NCBI GenBank assembly: GCA_016840035.1
Contig: JAEOTC010000038.1
Location: forward strand, 1 to 64,000
Reading direction: 5' to 3'
Length of the DNA stretch: 64,000 nt
Source of the DNA: Candidatus Hodarchaeota archaeon
GTDB taxonomy: Archaea; Asgardarchaeota; Heimdallarchaeia; Hodarchaeales; Hodarchaeaceae
Shown in pieces: positions 38,654 to 47,374 of the stretch (positions are counted from its first letter, which is position 1; the number at the start of each line of letters is the position of its first letter). The translations under genes were made by a program, and so were the position numbers. The notes beneath the pieces were generated by a model. It did no database searches. It was given only the letters and a program-made list of their open reading frames with translations, and was not told the DNA's origin.

Positions 38654-39028
38654 TTAGTGGACGACTAAACTAGTTCCACAATTAGGACAAAATTTGGCTT
38701 GGGCAGTATTTTGGGTACCACATTTGATACAAAAGTTAGCGATTTGTCCAACTGGAGCTTGAGGAACGGGTTGAGCACCTGCGTAATATTGTTGACGAGG
38801 TTTGTTCTGGTAACGGATCGGTTCAATAATCCAATAGTATAAAGGACCACCAACCATAATGATAAAACCTACAAAGACCATCAACATCCAGATAGGATTA
38901 AGTAACGAGGAATCATAGCTTTGACCATATTCTTGTTTTCCAATAAAACTTAAAGCAGCAAAAATCGAAGCAACTAACCAAAAACCAAAACCAAAAATCC
39001 CAACACCAAATCCGCGTAAAAAACGCAT
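38654..39028 (-). CDS. Membrane protein with C-terminal zinc ribbon
   Basis: Starting at the internal ATG (MRFLRGFGVGIFGFGFWLV), the protein has about 124 residues with two membrane helices, a short proline-rich linker (AQPVPQAPVG) and a C-terminal ribbon FCIKCGTQNTAQAKFCPNCG. The longer ORF start at 39106 adds a low-complexity stretch and is less likely. It is the last gene before the tfb-remnant island. Function unknown. Confidence 0.65.
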   Translation of the reverse strand: MRFLRGFGVGIFGFGFWLVASIFAALSFIGKQEYGQSYDSSLLNPIWMLMVFVGFIIMVGGPLYYWIIEPIRYQNKPRQQYYAGAQPVPQAPVGQIANFCIKCGTQNTAQAKFCPNCGTSLVVH

Positions 39029-39213
39029 TTCCTCATCATCCTCAAGTTTAGGTTTGTAACAAGTGGGGCTTATAAAAAGGTTTGGAGGGAAGGGGAAAAA
39101 AACCAAAAAAATATGTTGACCTTCGACTTCAAATTGTGAGTATAAATGGTGAAAAAGGAATCCAATTTGGATAAAATCTGTAAAATACCAACCAAACTCC
39201 CCAAAACAGAAAA

Positions 39214-39286
39214 AATGAAAAGAGATGCCGTTTAAACGGTAATCTCAATGCTTAGCTCACGTACCAGCTCTTTGTAGTGATATCTC
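39214..39286 (-). repeat. tfb 3'-end remnant A
   Basis: A copy of the end of tfb in the same orientation. The minus strand encodes YHYKELVRELSIEITV and a TAA stop, with mostly silent differences from the intact gene. The flanking agagatgccg also matches the 3' flank of tfb. The 12-base palindrome ccgtttaaacgg replaces ccgtctagacgg. It is the copy farthest from tfb, so under a serial-integration model it would be the original 3' end. Confidence 0.8.
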
Positions 39287-39392
39287 CCTAGTAGGGTGAG
39301 GAATACGAAAACAAGAAGGAATTGAAGACTTCGTTTCCTCCCAAAGTATTTTGAATGATTACATAACTGATTCCAGTATTATCCGCTGACTG

Positions 39393-40253
39393 GTGAATGA
39401 TATGTGTAAATACTGCTATCAACACACTCGGAAAATGTGGTATCTCGAAAAAGAATCCTTTGATATTAGATCAGGTAGATTCATGAAAATATTGCCAGGT
39501 AGATTCAGAGAACTGTGGTATAATTTTTACGCTCCTAAGTTACAATCGTTTGTTGATGGAACTACTGGTGACATTGGAGCGAATCCTGATCGTGAACCGT
39601 ACAAGGGTTTACAAAAGATGTTTTACAATTATTTCGCAAAGAACTTTTTAGGTGGTCAGGTCGTTAGCTCCCTCGATGAAATGATGCAAGTCCTTGATCA
39701 AGCAGAAGATATTTTTGTTTCATATTGTTCTTGTAAAAAAACCGCTGGCGGGGGAGAAGATTATCGATGCCTTTTTCTTAATCACAACGCCCGATTTACT
39801 AGAAAACGGCAACTCCAAGGGAAAACAAACAATGAAGGACGTTTCATCGACAAAGATGAAGCAAAAGAAGTAATTCAAGAAAAACGTCGTTTAGGTCATT
39901 ATGGCACAGTTCTGTGGGGATTACGACCGAAAGTAGATTGCATTTGTAATTGTGACCAATATTGTGCGGGTTTATACACTCCCGAAATACGATGGGGATT
40001 ACTACCCTCCTTCACTATTTCTGTAATCGTCGATTCTGATAAATGTGATTCTGATTGTACAGTATGCCTTGATCTTTGTTACCCAAAAGCCATTACAAAA
40101 AATGAGGACGGATTAGTGACTTCAATAGATAATTATCTATGTATAGGCTGTAATCTGTGTGTTGAGAATTGTCCAAATGGAGTTTATGATTCTCAACCAC
40201 GTAAGATATATTATGACGCTTCTATTGGTAAAAAACGCGTATTAGAATATTGA
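39393..40253 (+). CDS. Iron-sulfur (ferredoxin-domain) protein, 286 aa
   Basis: The first cargo gene of the island. The N-terminal half has scattered cysteines (MNDMCKYCYQH, SYCSCKKTAGGG, DCICNCDQYCAG) and the C-terminal half a two-cluster ferredoxin region, DKCDSDCTVCLDLCYPKA and CIGCNLCVENCPNG. The first quartet has irregular spacing. The central cysteines (CSCKK, CICNCDQYC) could hold a further cluster. No fused enzyme domain is seen. It is flanked by tfb remnants A and B. Confidence 0.7.
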   Translation: MNDMCKYCYQHTRKMWYLEKESFDIRSGRFMKILPGRFRELWYNFYAPKLQSFVDGTTGDIGANPDREPYKGLQKMFYNYFAKNFLGGQVVSSLDEMMQVLDQAEDIFVSYCSCKKTAGGGEDYRCLFLNHNARFTRKRQLQGKTNNEGRFIDKDEAKEVIQEKRRLGHYGTVLWGLRPKVDCICNCDQYCAGLYTPEIRWGLLPSFTISVIVDSDKCDSDCTVCLDLCYPKAITKNEDGLVTSIDNYLCIGCNLCVENCPNGVYDSQPRKIYYDASIGKKRVLEY

Positions 40254-40290
40254 TGAAACTATAACAGAATGAGATAAAAACAACAAGATG

Positions 40291-40411
40291 AAAAAGAAAG
40301 GAGATACCGCCTAGACGGTAATCTCAATGTTTAGCTTGCGTACGAGTTCTTTATAGCGATTTCTCACGGTTACTTCGGAAAATCCGAACAGCTATGCAAG
40401 TATCTCAAGGG
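40291..40411 (-). repeat. tfb 3'-end remnant B (longest copy, from a different tfb paralogue)
   Basis: The minus strand can be read EILA-stop-LFGFSEVTVRNRYKEL followed by VRKLNIEITV and TAG. It covers about 31 codons, more than the other copies. The EILA.LFGFSE part differs from the EVAHVTE of the intact tfb here, so it descends from another TFB paralogue. The 3' flank aaaaagaaaggagataccg matches the intact locus. Confidence 0.82.
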
Positions 40412-40469
40412 TAGAGAGATGAGAAGATAAAGTTTATAAGATCTGAAGACTCCTAGAAATAGGATAAGT

Positions 40470-41063
40470 ATGAAAAAAAATAACCGATGTCTTCTTCAGC
40501 TTGTCATTCTAATAGTACTTATCTTGAATCTAATGACAGGGTTAAAACTAATCCGAGGAGGAGAGATGAAAAGGGATCAACTCGTCCAAGTCGAATTATT
40601 ACTATTTCTAAAGGCTGTTCCCATGGAAGATTATCCTACAGCGGTTTTCAGTGGAATTGAAGACTATCAGGTTTGGACTGGAAATGTAACGGTCAATGGC
40701 TCAGTCGCTACAAATAATGACCTCAAAGAAGCAGTTGTGACCCTCAAAAATCGAACGTCAACATTTCTTCACACGAATTTAACGCTAACTAAAGATACGG
40801 ACTACTTAGGTCCGAAAAATCTAGCCTACTTATTCGAAGTAACACTTAATAGTAATGAATATCCAAATGGGTCGTATACATTGTTTTTTCATTTTCTAGA
40901 TACCAAAGGTGCCGGAATGATTTATCATTGGGACATCAGGATAGCTAATGCTTCAGATCATCTCTCTCCAGCAATAGGCCTCCCTCTGAGTTTCCTCACA
41001 CTGTTTTCTATTATTACCATTCGTCGAAAAGTTCCACGACTATTCAAGGAAGAGAAAAAATAA
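40470..41063 (+). CDS. Hypothetical exported protein with C-terminal membrane anchor
   Basis: The 197 residues start with a signal-anchor (NNRCLLQLVILIVLILNLMTG), continue with a beta-rich extracellular domain with VFSGIEDYQVWTGNVTVNGSV-like strands, and end with a hydrophobic segment (AIGLPLSFLTLFSIITI) and a basic tail. An Ig-like or Invasin-like domain is plausible. Its stop codon sits exactly where remnant C begins. Family not recognised. Confidence 0.6.
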   Translation: MKKNNRCLLQLVILIVLILNLMTGLKLIRGGEMKRDQLVQVELLLFLKAVPMEDYPTAVFSGIEDYQVWTGNVTVNGSVATNNDLKEAVVTLKNRTSTFLHTNLTLTKDTDYLGPKNLAYLFEVTLNSNEYPNGSYTLFFHFLDTKGAGMIYHWDIRIANASDHLSPAIGLPLSFLTLFSIITIRRKVPRLFKEEKK

Positions 41064-41121
41064 AGGAGAGAATACCTAGACGGTTATCTCAATACTAAGC
41101 TTACGTACAAGCTCTTTATAA
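41062..41121 (-). repeat. tfb 3'-end remnant C
   Basis: The minus strand encodes YKELVRKLSIEITV then TAG, identical in protein to the intact tfb end but with silent changes (for example ctt/gta/cgt codons). The palindrome half tagacgg is kept but the other half is atacct, so symmetry is lost. Confidence 0.8.
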
Positions 41122-41244
41122 ATGGAGTTCTCAATCTTTTATTATGTACTTGCACTTCGGCATGATTTCAGTCAGTTTTGAATGAGAATCCTGAAAAGGA
41201 TATAGTGAGGAAATTTTTCAAATCACGAAATACTCCATTCTTAT

Positions 41245-41451
41245 ATGCGTGAAGGAGGGATAATTGAACATTTGTACTATTCTCCAATATATATAGGAAA
41301 TTATCCTGATGGGGACTGGAATGAATCATATGAGCTTCACGATTATATAGGGGGTTATATTATGGGTGGAATGAACCCCACATGGTATTTGCATCCTGAT
41401 ACAGAGAACAGAGTTTATAAAAATCTAGATCAATGGGATGGACCTATTTAA
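41245..41451 (+). CDS. Small hypothetical protein, 68 aa
   Basis: A tyrosine- and glycine-rich short ORF (HLYYSPIYIGNYPDGDW, GGYIMGGMNPTWYLHPD) with no family I recognise. It could be the C-terminal scrap of a larger secreted protein. It lies between remnant C and the lipoprotein gene, and there is no strong ribosome site. Confidence 0.35.
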   Translation: MREGGIIEHLYYSPIYIGNYPDGDWNESYELHDYIGGYIMGGMNPTWYLHPDTENRVYKNLDQWDGPI

Positions 41452-41698
41452 TGATCTTTAAAAGAGAGCTCATTTAAATTTAAAAAAAGAGAATAATAAC
41501 TATAATTTGTAGGGTTAATTAACCATATGTTCACATTTCAAATACAAAATAGTTCTCGTGGAAATCGTAAAAATGTGTGATTAATGCATTATATGATAAG
41601 TATAAAAGCAAATAAAGGACTAGAAATTACTAGTTTTTTTCAGTTAACTGAAAAAAATAAGAATTCAGTAAAAAAGACTTGAATGAGCTGAAAACAAG

Positions 41699-42763
41699 AT
41701 GAAAAGGGGAAAAAGAGGATATTATCTATTATTAGTGAATCTGAGTCTGGGGTTATTACTATTACTAAGTGGATGCACGCTATTACCAACGAGTGAACCA
41801 GAGGAGATATTATCATTTGATCCAAATACTGCAACCATATATAATCCGAAAACAAACATTTCAGAGAGTTTTTATGTCAGGAACATGAACAGGAGTGGTA
41901 GTACTTTCTACCATGAAGATCAAATGAAAATTATAGTCGGAGTAAGAGATTCTAAAGGACTTCCAGGAGTAGCTGTGAATTTACATTTGAGAGTTATCTT
42001 TGACTGGTATGGAAATACAGATATTGTAAATTTAACAGAAGAATTCGGCCTCAAAATGACCACTAATCAATCAGGAGCGGTGTGTTTGATTTGTACATAT
42101 AATCAATATACATGGCCTCAAGGGTCTTATACCACTGAAGGAATACTTGAGATTTCTTCTTCTCAGCTAAATAATACAAGAGGATCCTCTGGAAAGCTAG
42201 ATTTTACCTATTATCATAAAGAAATCACACGAAATTCAACAGTAGAGGGGGGGATAGCAGTTATAAATGCTTTAGAAAAAATGAATCTGATAGAAGAAGC
42301 CAGTTTACTCGGTGGGGAAGACAACCTATACCCAAACTGGAATAGTCAATATTATGAATACTACGATATTAATCAAGTAATATTAAACCAATCTACCATT
42401 GAATTCTATACTAATTATCGCCAGCAACCAAGAGTTGAAGTCTACTATGTAGCATGGACAATCCTGTACGAAGAAACGAATTTAACATACAATATCATCA
42501 GAAATAACTGGAGTACATATATTGGGGAAGATTATGGATCTTTACTGATCAGTGATGAATATCTTGGAGAGAATTGGCTAATAACTGAACCAATCACAAA
42601 AGTAAATCTTACAACAGGTTGGTTAGTCATGCAAATTTTATATATTGATTCATTCCAAGAACCACTAAACGGTTGGACAAGAGTAGTTTATCAAGTTAGC
42701 CTTGTAACCATAGATATGCAACTTCGATGGTTATTATCTAGTTCCTTTACAGCAATAGCCTAA
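41699..42763 (+). CDS. Predicted lipoprotein, 354 aa
   Basis: The N-terminus is a textbook lipoprotein signal: GKRGYYLLLVNLSLGLLLLLSGCTLLP, with the lipobox LSGC and a lipidated cysteine at about 26. The rest is an extracellular beta-rich domain with many N-x-S/T sequons (NMNRSGSTFY, NLTTGWLVMQILY). No catalytic motif is seen. It is the main cargo of the C-D unit. Surface function is likely; the role is unknown. Confidence 0.65.
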   Translation: MKRGKRGYYLLLVNLSLGLLLLLSGCTLLPTSEPEEILSFDPNTATIYNPKTNISESFYVRNMNRSGSTFYHEDQMKIIVGVRDSKGLPGVAVNLHLRVIFDWYGNTDIVNLTEEFGLKMTTNQSGAVCLICTYNQYTWPQGSYTTEGILEISSSQLNNTRGSSGKLDFTYYHKEITRNSTVEGGIAVINALEKMNLIEEASLLGGEDNLYPNWNSQYYEYYDINQVILNQSTIEFYTNYRQQPRVEVYYVAWTILYEETNLTYNIIRNNWSTYIGEDYGSLLISDEYLGENWLITEPITKVNLTTGWLVMQILYIDSFQEPLNGWTRVVYQVSLVTIDMQLRWLLSSSFTAIA

Positions 42764-42944
42764 AAATTCGGAATTAACTGAAGATACTTGAACTAAACAT
42801 TAATATGCGTGTTAACCGAGAGGACTGAAAAATTCCACATTTCTAGTAAGAAATCTTTTTTTTCCTTTATAGACTCGGGAGAATTGTTGAAACTGAAGAA
42901 TGAAACCTTGGATATGTGATTTAATCCCTTCCACCCAAAACGAG

Positions 42945-43020
42945 AAAAAAGAAAGGAAATCCCGTCTAGGCGGTAATTTCGACACTAAGTTTGCGTACGA
43001 GCTCTTTGTAGCGATTTCAC
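42945..43020 (-). repeat. tfb 3'-end remnant D
   Basis: The minus strand encodes RYKELVRKLSVEITA followed by TAG. The palindrome is ccgtctaggcgg, with one broken pair. The 3' flank aaaaaagaaaggaaatcc matches tfb. The copy ends soon after gcgatttcac, where other copies also start to diverge. Confidence 0.82.
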
Positions 43021-43170
43021 AAAGTAAGTTCATGTTTAGAATAAGAATACAACAATTAAGATATTTAATTGTTGAAAATCAAATCCTTCATTAATTCACT
43101 ATCGAATAGAAAATCACAAATAGGAGAGAGTAGATGTGAAATACGCTTCCTTTTGAGGGATGAGATAAAC

Positions 43171-44142
43171 ATGAATGATATAGAATTGCTGCTAGTTTTT
43201 GGTATTACAATACTCATTTCGTCAGGAATTACCTTTTTTATCCTCAGGTATTTCTTTGCTACACGACTGAAAGGTATAGAAAAATCATCTGATACAATCT
43301 CTAAAATATCTGAGGGAATGGTTCAACAATCTAATAGCTTCATTGATCTAATGAAAAACAGTCTTAATACGCTACAGACGGACGTAATGGGACAATTAAA
43401 AGAATTACGGGAAATGTCTCGGGATCTTCAGACTACTCAAAAAGATACTCAGAGCTCTTTCGAAAAATTTGTCAGTTTAGTACGTATGCGTCCCCAAACA
43501 AAAGGCGAAGTAGGAGAAGGTATCGTACGTTGGGTATTAAGTTCATTACCAGCAAATTCATGGAAAGAGCAAGTAACAATCTCCGGAGGACGGGTAGATT
43601 TTATAGTATATTTACCACCAGATCAAGAAAAAGTTCTCATTGATTCAAAATTTAGCTTTCCAACAGAATTATTAGAATCCGATAATCTAGTTGCTGCTGA
43701 CCAACAAACCATCAACAAAATTAATCGAGGGATAATCAAGAGAAGTAAAGAACTCGAGAAATATTTAGTCCCAGAGAATACAAATATCGGTTTTTTACTC
43801 ATGTACATTCCAGATATACTATTTTCCTACCTATCTGATACCACATTTAAAGAATTGACAGGGAAGAAAATTATTCCAGTTAATGTGTCAGGTCTTTTAT
43901 CAACTTTATTGATAATTTCCCGTCAAATTCAAGTATTTCGAATTGGCGAGGCTATTTCGCGTTTAGAATCAATCAAAACAACTTTCGACAGTGAAATTGA
44001 TGCTATTCAGAAGATAACTAAAACAAGTAAAGGTCAACTTCAGAAAGCACTCACAAACGTCGAAAAAATCGATGTTCAACTTGATTCCACTCGACGGAAG
44101 ATTTTTAGAGAGTTTGGATTAATTGAAGAAGAGAGTACTTAG
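43171..44142 (+). CDS. rmuC: RmuC-family protein
   Basis: From the ATG at 43171 (preceded by gaggga) the protein has about 323 residues: a membrane helix (LLLVFGITILISSGITFFIL), a coiled coil (about 40-115) and the RmuC domain with KGEVGEGIVRWVLSSLP and VDFIVYLPPDQEKVLIDSKFSFP. RmuC limits recombination between inverted repeats in bacteria and has a nuclease-like fold. It is notable next to an array of direct repeats and hairpin DNA. The longer ORF start at 43069 is unlikely. Confidence 0.82.
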   Translation: MNDIELLLVFGITILISSGITFFILRYFFATRLKGIEKSSDTISKISEGMVQQSNSFIDLMKNSLNTLQTDVMGQLKELREMSRDLQTTQKDTQSSFEKFVSLVRMRPQTKGEVGEGIVRWVLSSLPANSWKEQVTISGGRVDFIVYLPPDQEKVLIDSKFSFPTELLESDNLVAADQQTINKINRGIIKRSKELEKYLVPENTNIGFLLMYIPDILFSYLSDTTFKELTGKKIIPVNVSGLLSTLLIISRQIQVFRIGEAISRLESIKTTFDSEIDAIQKITKTSKGQLQKALTNVEKIDVQLDSTRRKIFREFGLIEEEST

Positions 44143-44159
44143 GATTAAAGAGAAGGCTG

Positions 44160-44957
44160 GTGAATTTAATGAGTAATTTGAAAGATAAATCAAAAATTTG
44201 TCCATATTATCAAAAACCATGCTTATTAGAGAAGTGTCTTGCCTACAGTGGTGAGACTTGCCTAATTATTCCTTTGGGGAGATTAGAAAGGGAAACTACT
44301 ACAAAAGTGCCTGTAATCCTCAAGACTAAATCCATAAAAGAATTAGCAGAAAAACTTGCTGATTATTATTTGGAAAAATATCCCGATGGAGAAAATTATC
44401 GATATACTGACACTTCCCTTTTCTGGAGCAATAGAATTGGAGTGAAAGAAATCTATAACCTCCCTTCGGACATCCAAGAAAAGATTCAAGATGTGGAAAG
44501 ACTTGCAGAGGACATAACAGAAGATAGGAAAATCCCCGAAGAATTAAAGAGCCAAAAACCTGAGAAGATAGCAGAAAACATGGTCAAATGGGCAGAAAAA
44601 AATTTTGATATCACTAGATATGTATATTTTAGAAAATACTGGGGATCCAAAGGATTGCCCGAATCTTATTATTTTTCAGATAGATATCGGCCGAAAGCTG
44701 AAAAATGTGAGTTACTGGCTGAACAAAAATTAGAGGAAATTCGTGAAAAGAGAAAGAAGGAGAAAAAAGAGAAAGAGAAACAGCAAGCATTAGCTGAAAT
44801 CGATAATATCATTAAATGGTTAAAAGAGAAACGGTTGGTGAAGCTCTCAAAAGCGAATTTAAAGCTTTATTTTTCTGAAATAGGTATGAAGGTCTCTCCC
44901 ACTAATCGTCAGAATGTATACATAAGGGTAAATGAAATTTTAAAACAAGAAAAATAG
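44160..44957 (+). CDS. Hypothetical coiled-coil protein with cysteine-rich N-terminus
   Basis: A 265-residue protein 17 bases after rmuC, with a likely start MSNLKDKSKIC at 44169. The N-terminus carries ICPYYQKPCLLEKCLAY, which could bind a metal. The centre has helices, and a strongly charged coil (EIREKRKKEKKEKEKQQAL) leads to a small C-terminal domain. It is likely co-transcribed with rmuC. Function not recognised. Confidence 0.55.
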   Translation: MNLMSNLKDKSKICPYYQKPCLLEKCLAYSGETCLIIPLGRLERETTTKVPVILKTKSIKELAEKLADYYLEKYPDGENYRYTDTSLFWSNRIGVKEIYNLPSDIQEKIQDVERLAEDITEDRKIPEELKSQKPEKIAENMVKWAEKNFDITRYVYFRKYWGSKGLPESYYFSDRYRPKAEKCELLAEQKLEEIREKRKKEKKEKEKQQALAEIDNIIKWLKEKRLVKLSKANLKLYFSEIGMKVSPTNRQNVYIRVNEILKQEK

Positions 44958-45013
44958 GGGGCTAAGTGATAAAAGTGATAGACCTAGAAATTTATAGCGA
45001 TGGAGGGTATTAA

Positions 45014-45874
45014 TTGAGGAAAACTCGAAATAAGAGAAGTACAAGTTTACTATTAATTTATATTGCCATCAATCTTGGTTTAATTCTCCCAATGGGAGTA
45101 TCAAACGCACTAACCACGAATAGAACACAGAATGAATATACACGAACATTTACTTGTAATAAAGACGCGTATGTAGACTCTTCGAACCCAACTTCAAACT
45201 ATGCTAATGCAGATTTAGAGGTTTCAAACTCATCATATCGAGCAAGACGTTCTTATCTATCCTTCGAAATTCAAGACCTACCTTCAGATGCTGATATAAA
45301 AGAGGTAACATTCGGATTAAGCGTGAAATTCTTGCCTTATGATGACCATACCGTTCCATTAGATATTTGGAAAACAACTTACTTTGATGAAGATATCGTT
45401 ACTTGGGAAAATTGTCCTCAAAGAACTGTTCTCATGATACAAGTCGATATTGCTGAAAATAAACGCTGGAGCATTCCACTGGAAAACCATGGCATTACTG
45501 GAAATTTAAATCTCTATATTTGCTTATCCACCGATCTCGACAACTCTGCACCCATTACATTCGATTCTAGAGATGATATGTGGAATCCACCAAGAGTAGC
45601 AGTTACTTTCGAAGCATTATCCATCGATGAAAGTCCAAATGGAACAGTAGACTTAGTGATATTCCTAATTTTACTTGGTCCAATTGGAGGAATTGGATTA
45701 GCAATATTTCTAATGGTGAGAAAATCAAATAAGAGAAAAACAAGTTTTAGTATTGTATATCAAGAACCGAGAATTTCTCAAAAATCCGTAACTATAGACC
45801 AATTTTGTGGCCAATGCGGTGCTCCTCTGGATTCGACGAATGTTTTCTGTCCGTCCTGTGGGAAGAAACAGTGA
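45014..45874 (+). CDS. DNRLRE-like exported protein with membrane helix and zinc ribbon
   Basis: The 286 residues (TTG start) have a signal peptide (STSLLLIYIAINLGLILPMGVSNA), an extracellular DNRLRE-like beta domain (NKDAYVDSSNPTSNYANAD, RRSYLSFEIQDLP, FDSRDDMWNPPRVAVTF), a membrane helix near 215-235 and a cytoplasmic zinc ribbon FCGQCGAPLDSTNVFCPSCG. DNRLRE domains occur in surface and carbohydrate-associated proteins. Its end overlaps the RNase III frame. Confidence 0.7.
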   Translation: MRKTRNKRSTSLLLIYIAINLGLILPMGVSNALTTNRTQNEYTRTFTCNKDAYVDSSNPTSNYANADLEVSNSSYRARRSYLSFEIQDLPSDADIKEVTFGLSVKFLPYDDHTVPLDIWKTTYFDEDIVTWENCPQRTVLMIQVDIAENKRWSIPLENHGITGNLNLYICLSTDLDNSAPITFDSRDDMWNPPRVAVTFEALSIDESPNGTVDLVIFLILLGPIGGIGLAIFLMVRKSNKRKTSFSIVYQEPRISQKSVTIDQFCGQCGAPLDSTNVFCPSCGKKQ

Positions 45875-47036
45875 GGATATACTTCTTCGTGAGAAGTTAA
45901 AACTGGGTGAAATTTTGAATAGAACTAATCTCATGAAACTATTTCAGCTCGAGGATAACCAGGAAATTTTTGATTTAGCCCTTACTCCAAAATCGTGTGG
46001 TGGAGGTGACGAATTCAAACTTTTAGCCCTTTATGGGGATAAAATCATTGACTTAGCTCTGATCATTGATTTTTCAAATCAAGGATTCACAAATACGGGA
46101 GTAATCTCACCTGCTATTGATAGCTTTCATAATGAAGATGCTCTCAACGCACTAGGAAGATATCTAGAAATCGATCATTTGATGAATCCACTTGATAAAT
46201 CCAAACCGATCTCAGATGGTGATGTGAAAGAAGGAGTAGAAGCTCTTATAGGAGCAGCATATCAAAAACATGGATTAACCACATGTATCAAAATTGTTCA
46301 ACGTCTATACGAACAATCGGAATCTTTTTCTACAAAACCGGGAGAGGAAAAAGCTACTATCCTGACGGAAAACTTGGTAGGGATGTTACAAGAGTGGTTA
46401 GCAAGCCAAGGCCTTGGAATACCTGTTTATGAAGGGATACGAGTTGGAGGAACTAATGACAATCCATTATGGAGATGTCAAGTTTCATTTGAATATCATG
46501 GAGAAAAAGTCAAGGAGAAAAGTGATATTTTTTCCAATAAAAGACTCGCTAAGAAGAATGCAGCCCAGAAAGCATTGGTTGCATTAGGAATAAGGAAAGA
46601 TAATGTAAGCAGAGTTTTTGGGTCGATTCAGGAGGTGAAAATTCCTGAAACAGCAACTCAATCTCTCCAAGAACGAGAAATTCTCTTTACCAAAGGAGGG
46701 AGGGGAGGGCATTTTATCACAGGAGAGATACAACTAACAACTCAAACGGGTGAAACTGTCTTAGAATGGGCAGAAAAGAAGATAAAAAAGAATCCTTATG
46801 GAAGCTTGATTCTCCTAAGTGCACGTTTAGAGGAAATAAGTGGATCTTCTTGGTCAACTTCCTTGGAGGATCAGGAGCTAATTCTACTAAATATTGTTAT
46901 TGAAGACATGCCCTATTTTGAAATAGGAAAAGGAAAGTCAAAAACAAAAGCTAGAAAAGATGCTGCGCAAAAAATAATAAGATCATCTAATCTTATCAAA
47001 TGGATTGCTCAAAAATATTCAACCATACTAATCTGA
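45840..47036 (+). CDS. RNase III-like protein with double-stranded-RNA-binding domains
   Basis: After a short start overlapping the previous gene (GTG at 45807 or 45858, ATG at 45840), the protein has an RNase III domain at about 20-165: GGDEFKLLALYGDKIIDLAL replaces NERLEFLGD, and DVKEGVEALIGAAYQKHGL replaces DVFEALIGA. The first catalytic Glu appears as Ala and the Asp before EALIGA as Glu; the GD and EALIGA residues remain. A dsRBD follows (LQEWLASQGLGIPVYEGI to LAKKNAAQKALVALG) and a second dsRBD-like unit ends KARKDAAQKIIRSSN. RNase III proteins are rare in archaea. Activity is uncertain. Confidence 0.72.
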   Translation: MFSVRPVGRNSEDILLREKLKLGEILNRTNLMKLFQLEDNQEIFDLALTPKSCGGGDEFKLLALYGDKIIDLALIIDFSNQGFTNTGVISPAIDSFHNEDALNALGRYLEIDHLMNPLDKSKPISDGDVKEGVEALIGAAYQKHGLTTCIKIVQRLYEQSESFSTKPGEEKATILTENLVGMLQEWLASQGLGIPVYEGIRVGGTNDNPLWRCQVSFEYHGEKVKEKSDIFSNKRLAKKNAAQKALVALGIRKDNVSRVFGSIQEVKIPETATQSLQEREILFTKGGRGGHFITGEIQLTTQTGETVLEWAEKKIKKNPYGSLILLSARLEEISGSSWSTSLEDQELILLNIVIEDMPYFEIGKGKSKTKARKDAAQKIIRSSNLIKWIAQKYSTILI

Positions 47037-47047
47037 AAATGTAAAAA

Positions 47048-47116
47048 TTAAGGAGATACCATTTGATTGGTAATTTTCATACTAAACTTATGTATGAGCC
47101 CTTTGTAGCGATTTAC
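47048..47116 (-). repeat. tfb 3'-end remnant E (most decayed)
   Basis: The minus strand reads RYKGLIHKFSMKITNQM, where the others have RYKELVRKLSIEITV and a stop. Non-silent changes and the lost stop show that it is no longer coding. It lies 11 bases after the RNase III gene. Flank aaggagatacc is conserved. Confidence 0.75.
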
Positions 47117-47374
47117 CAAGTAACTCCAATCACTGTTACTCGTTTAAGTCAGAAGGGTACAATATTTTCTTCCTGTGTGGAGAAACAATGGAAGATAAAA
47201 AAGTAAATAGCAATTAGCAAAAAAGGGAGAATTCTGTTGAGAATGTGGAAATTATGTTTTAAGATGGAGTTGAAGTAATCGCAAACAGAGAAGACCAGTT
47301 TAAGGGAGAAATATATTGATCCGTTTCCCGTACTCTTAGCATTAAGCATTCTACTAATTGTTATATATATAATA

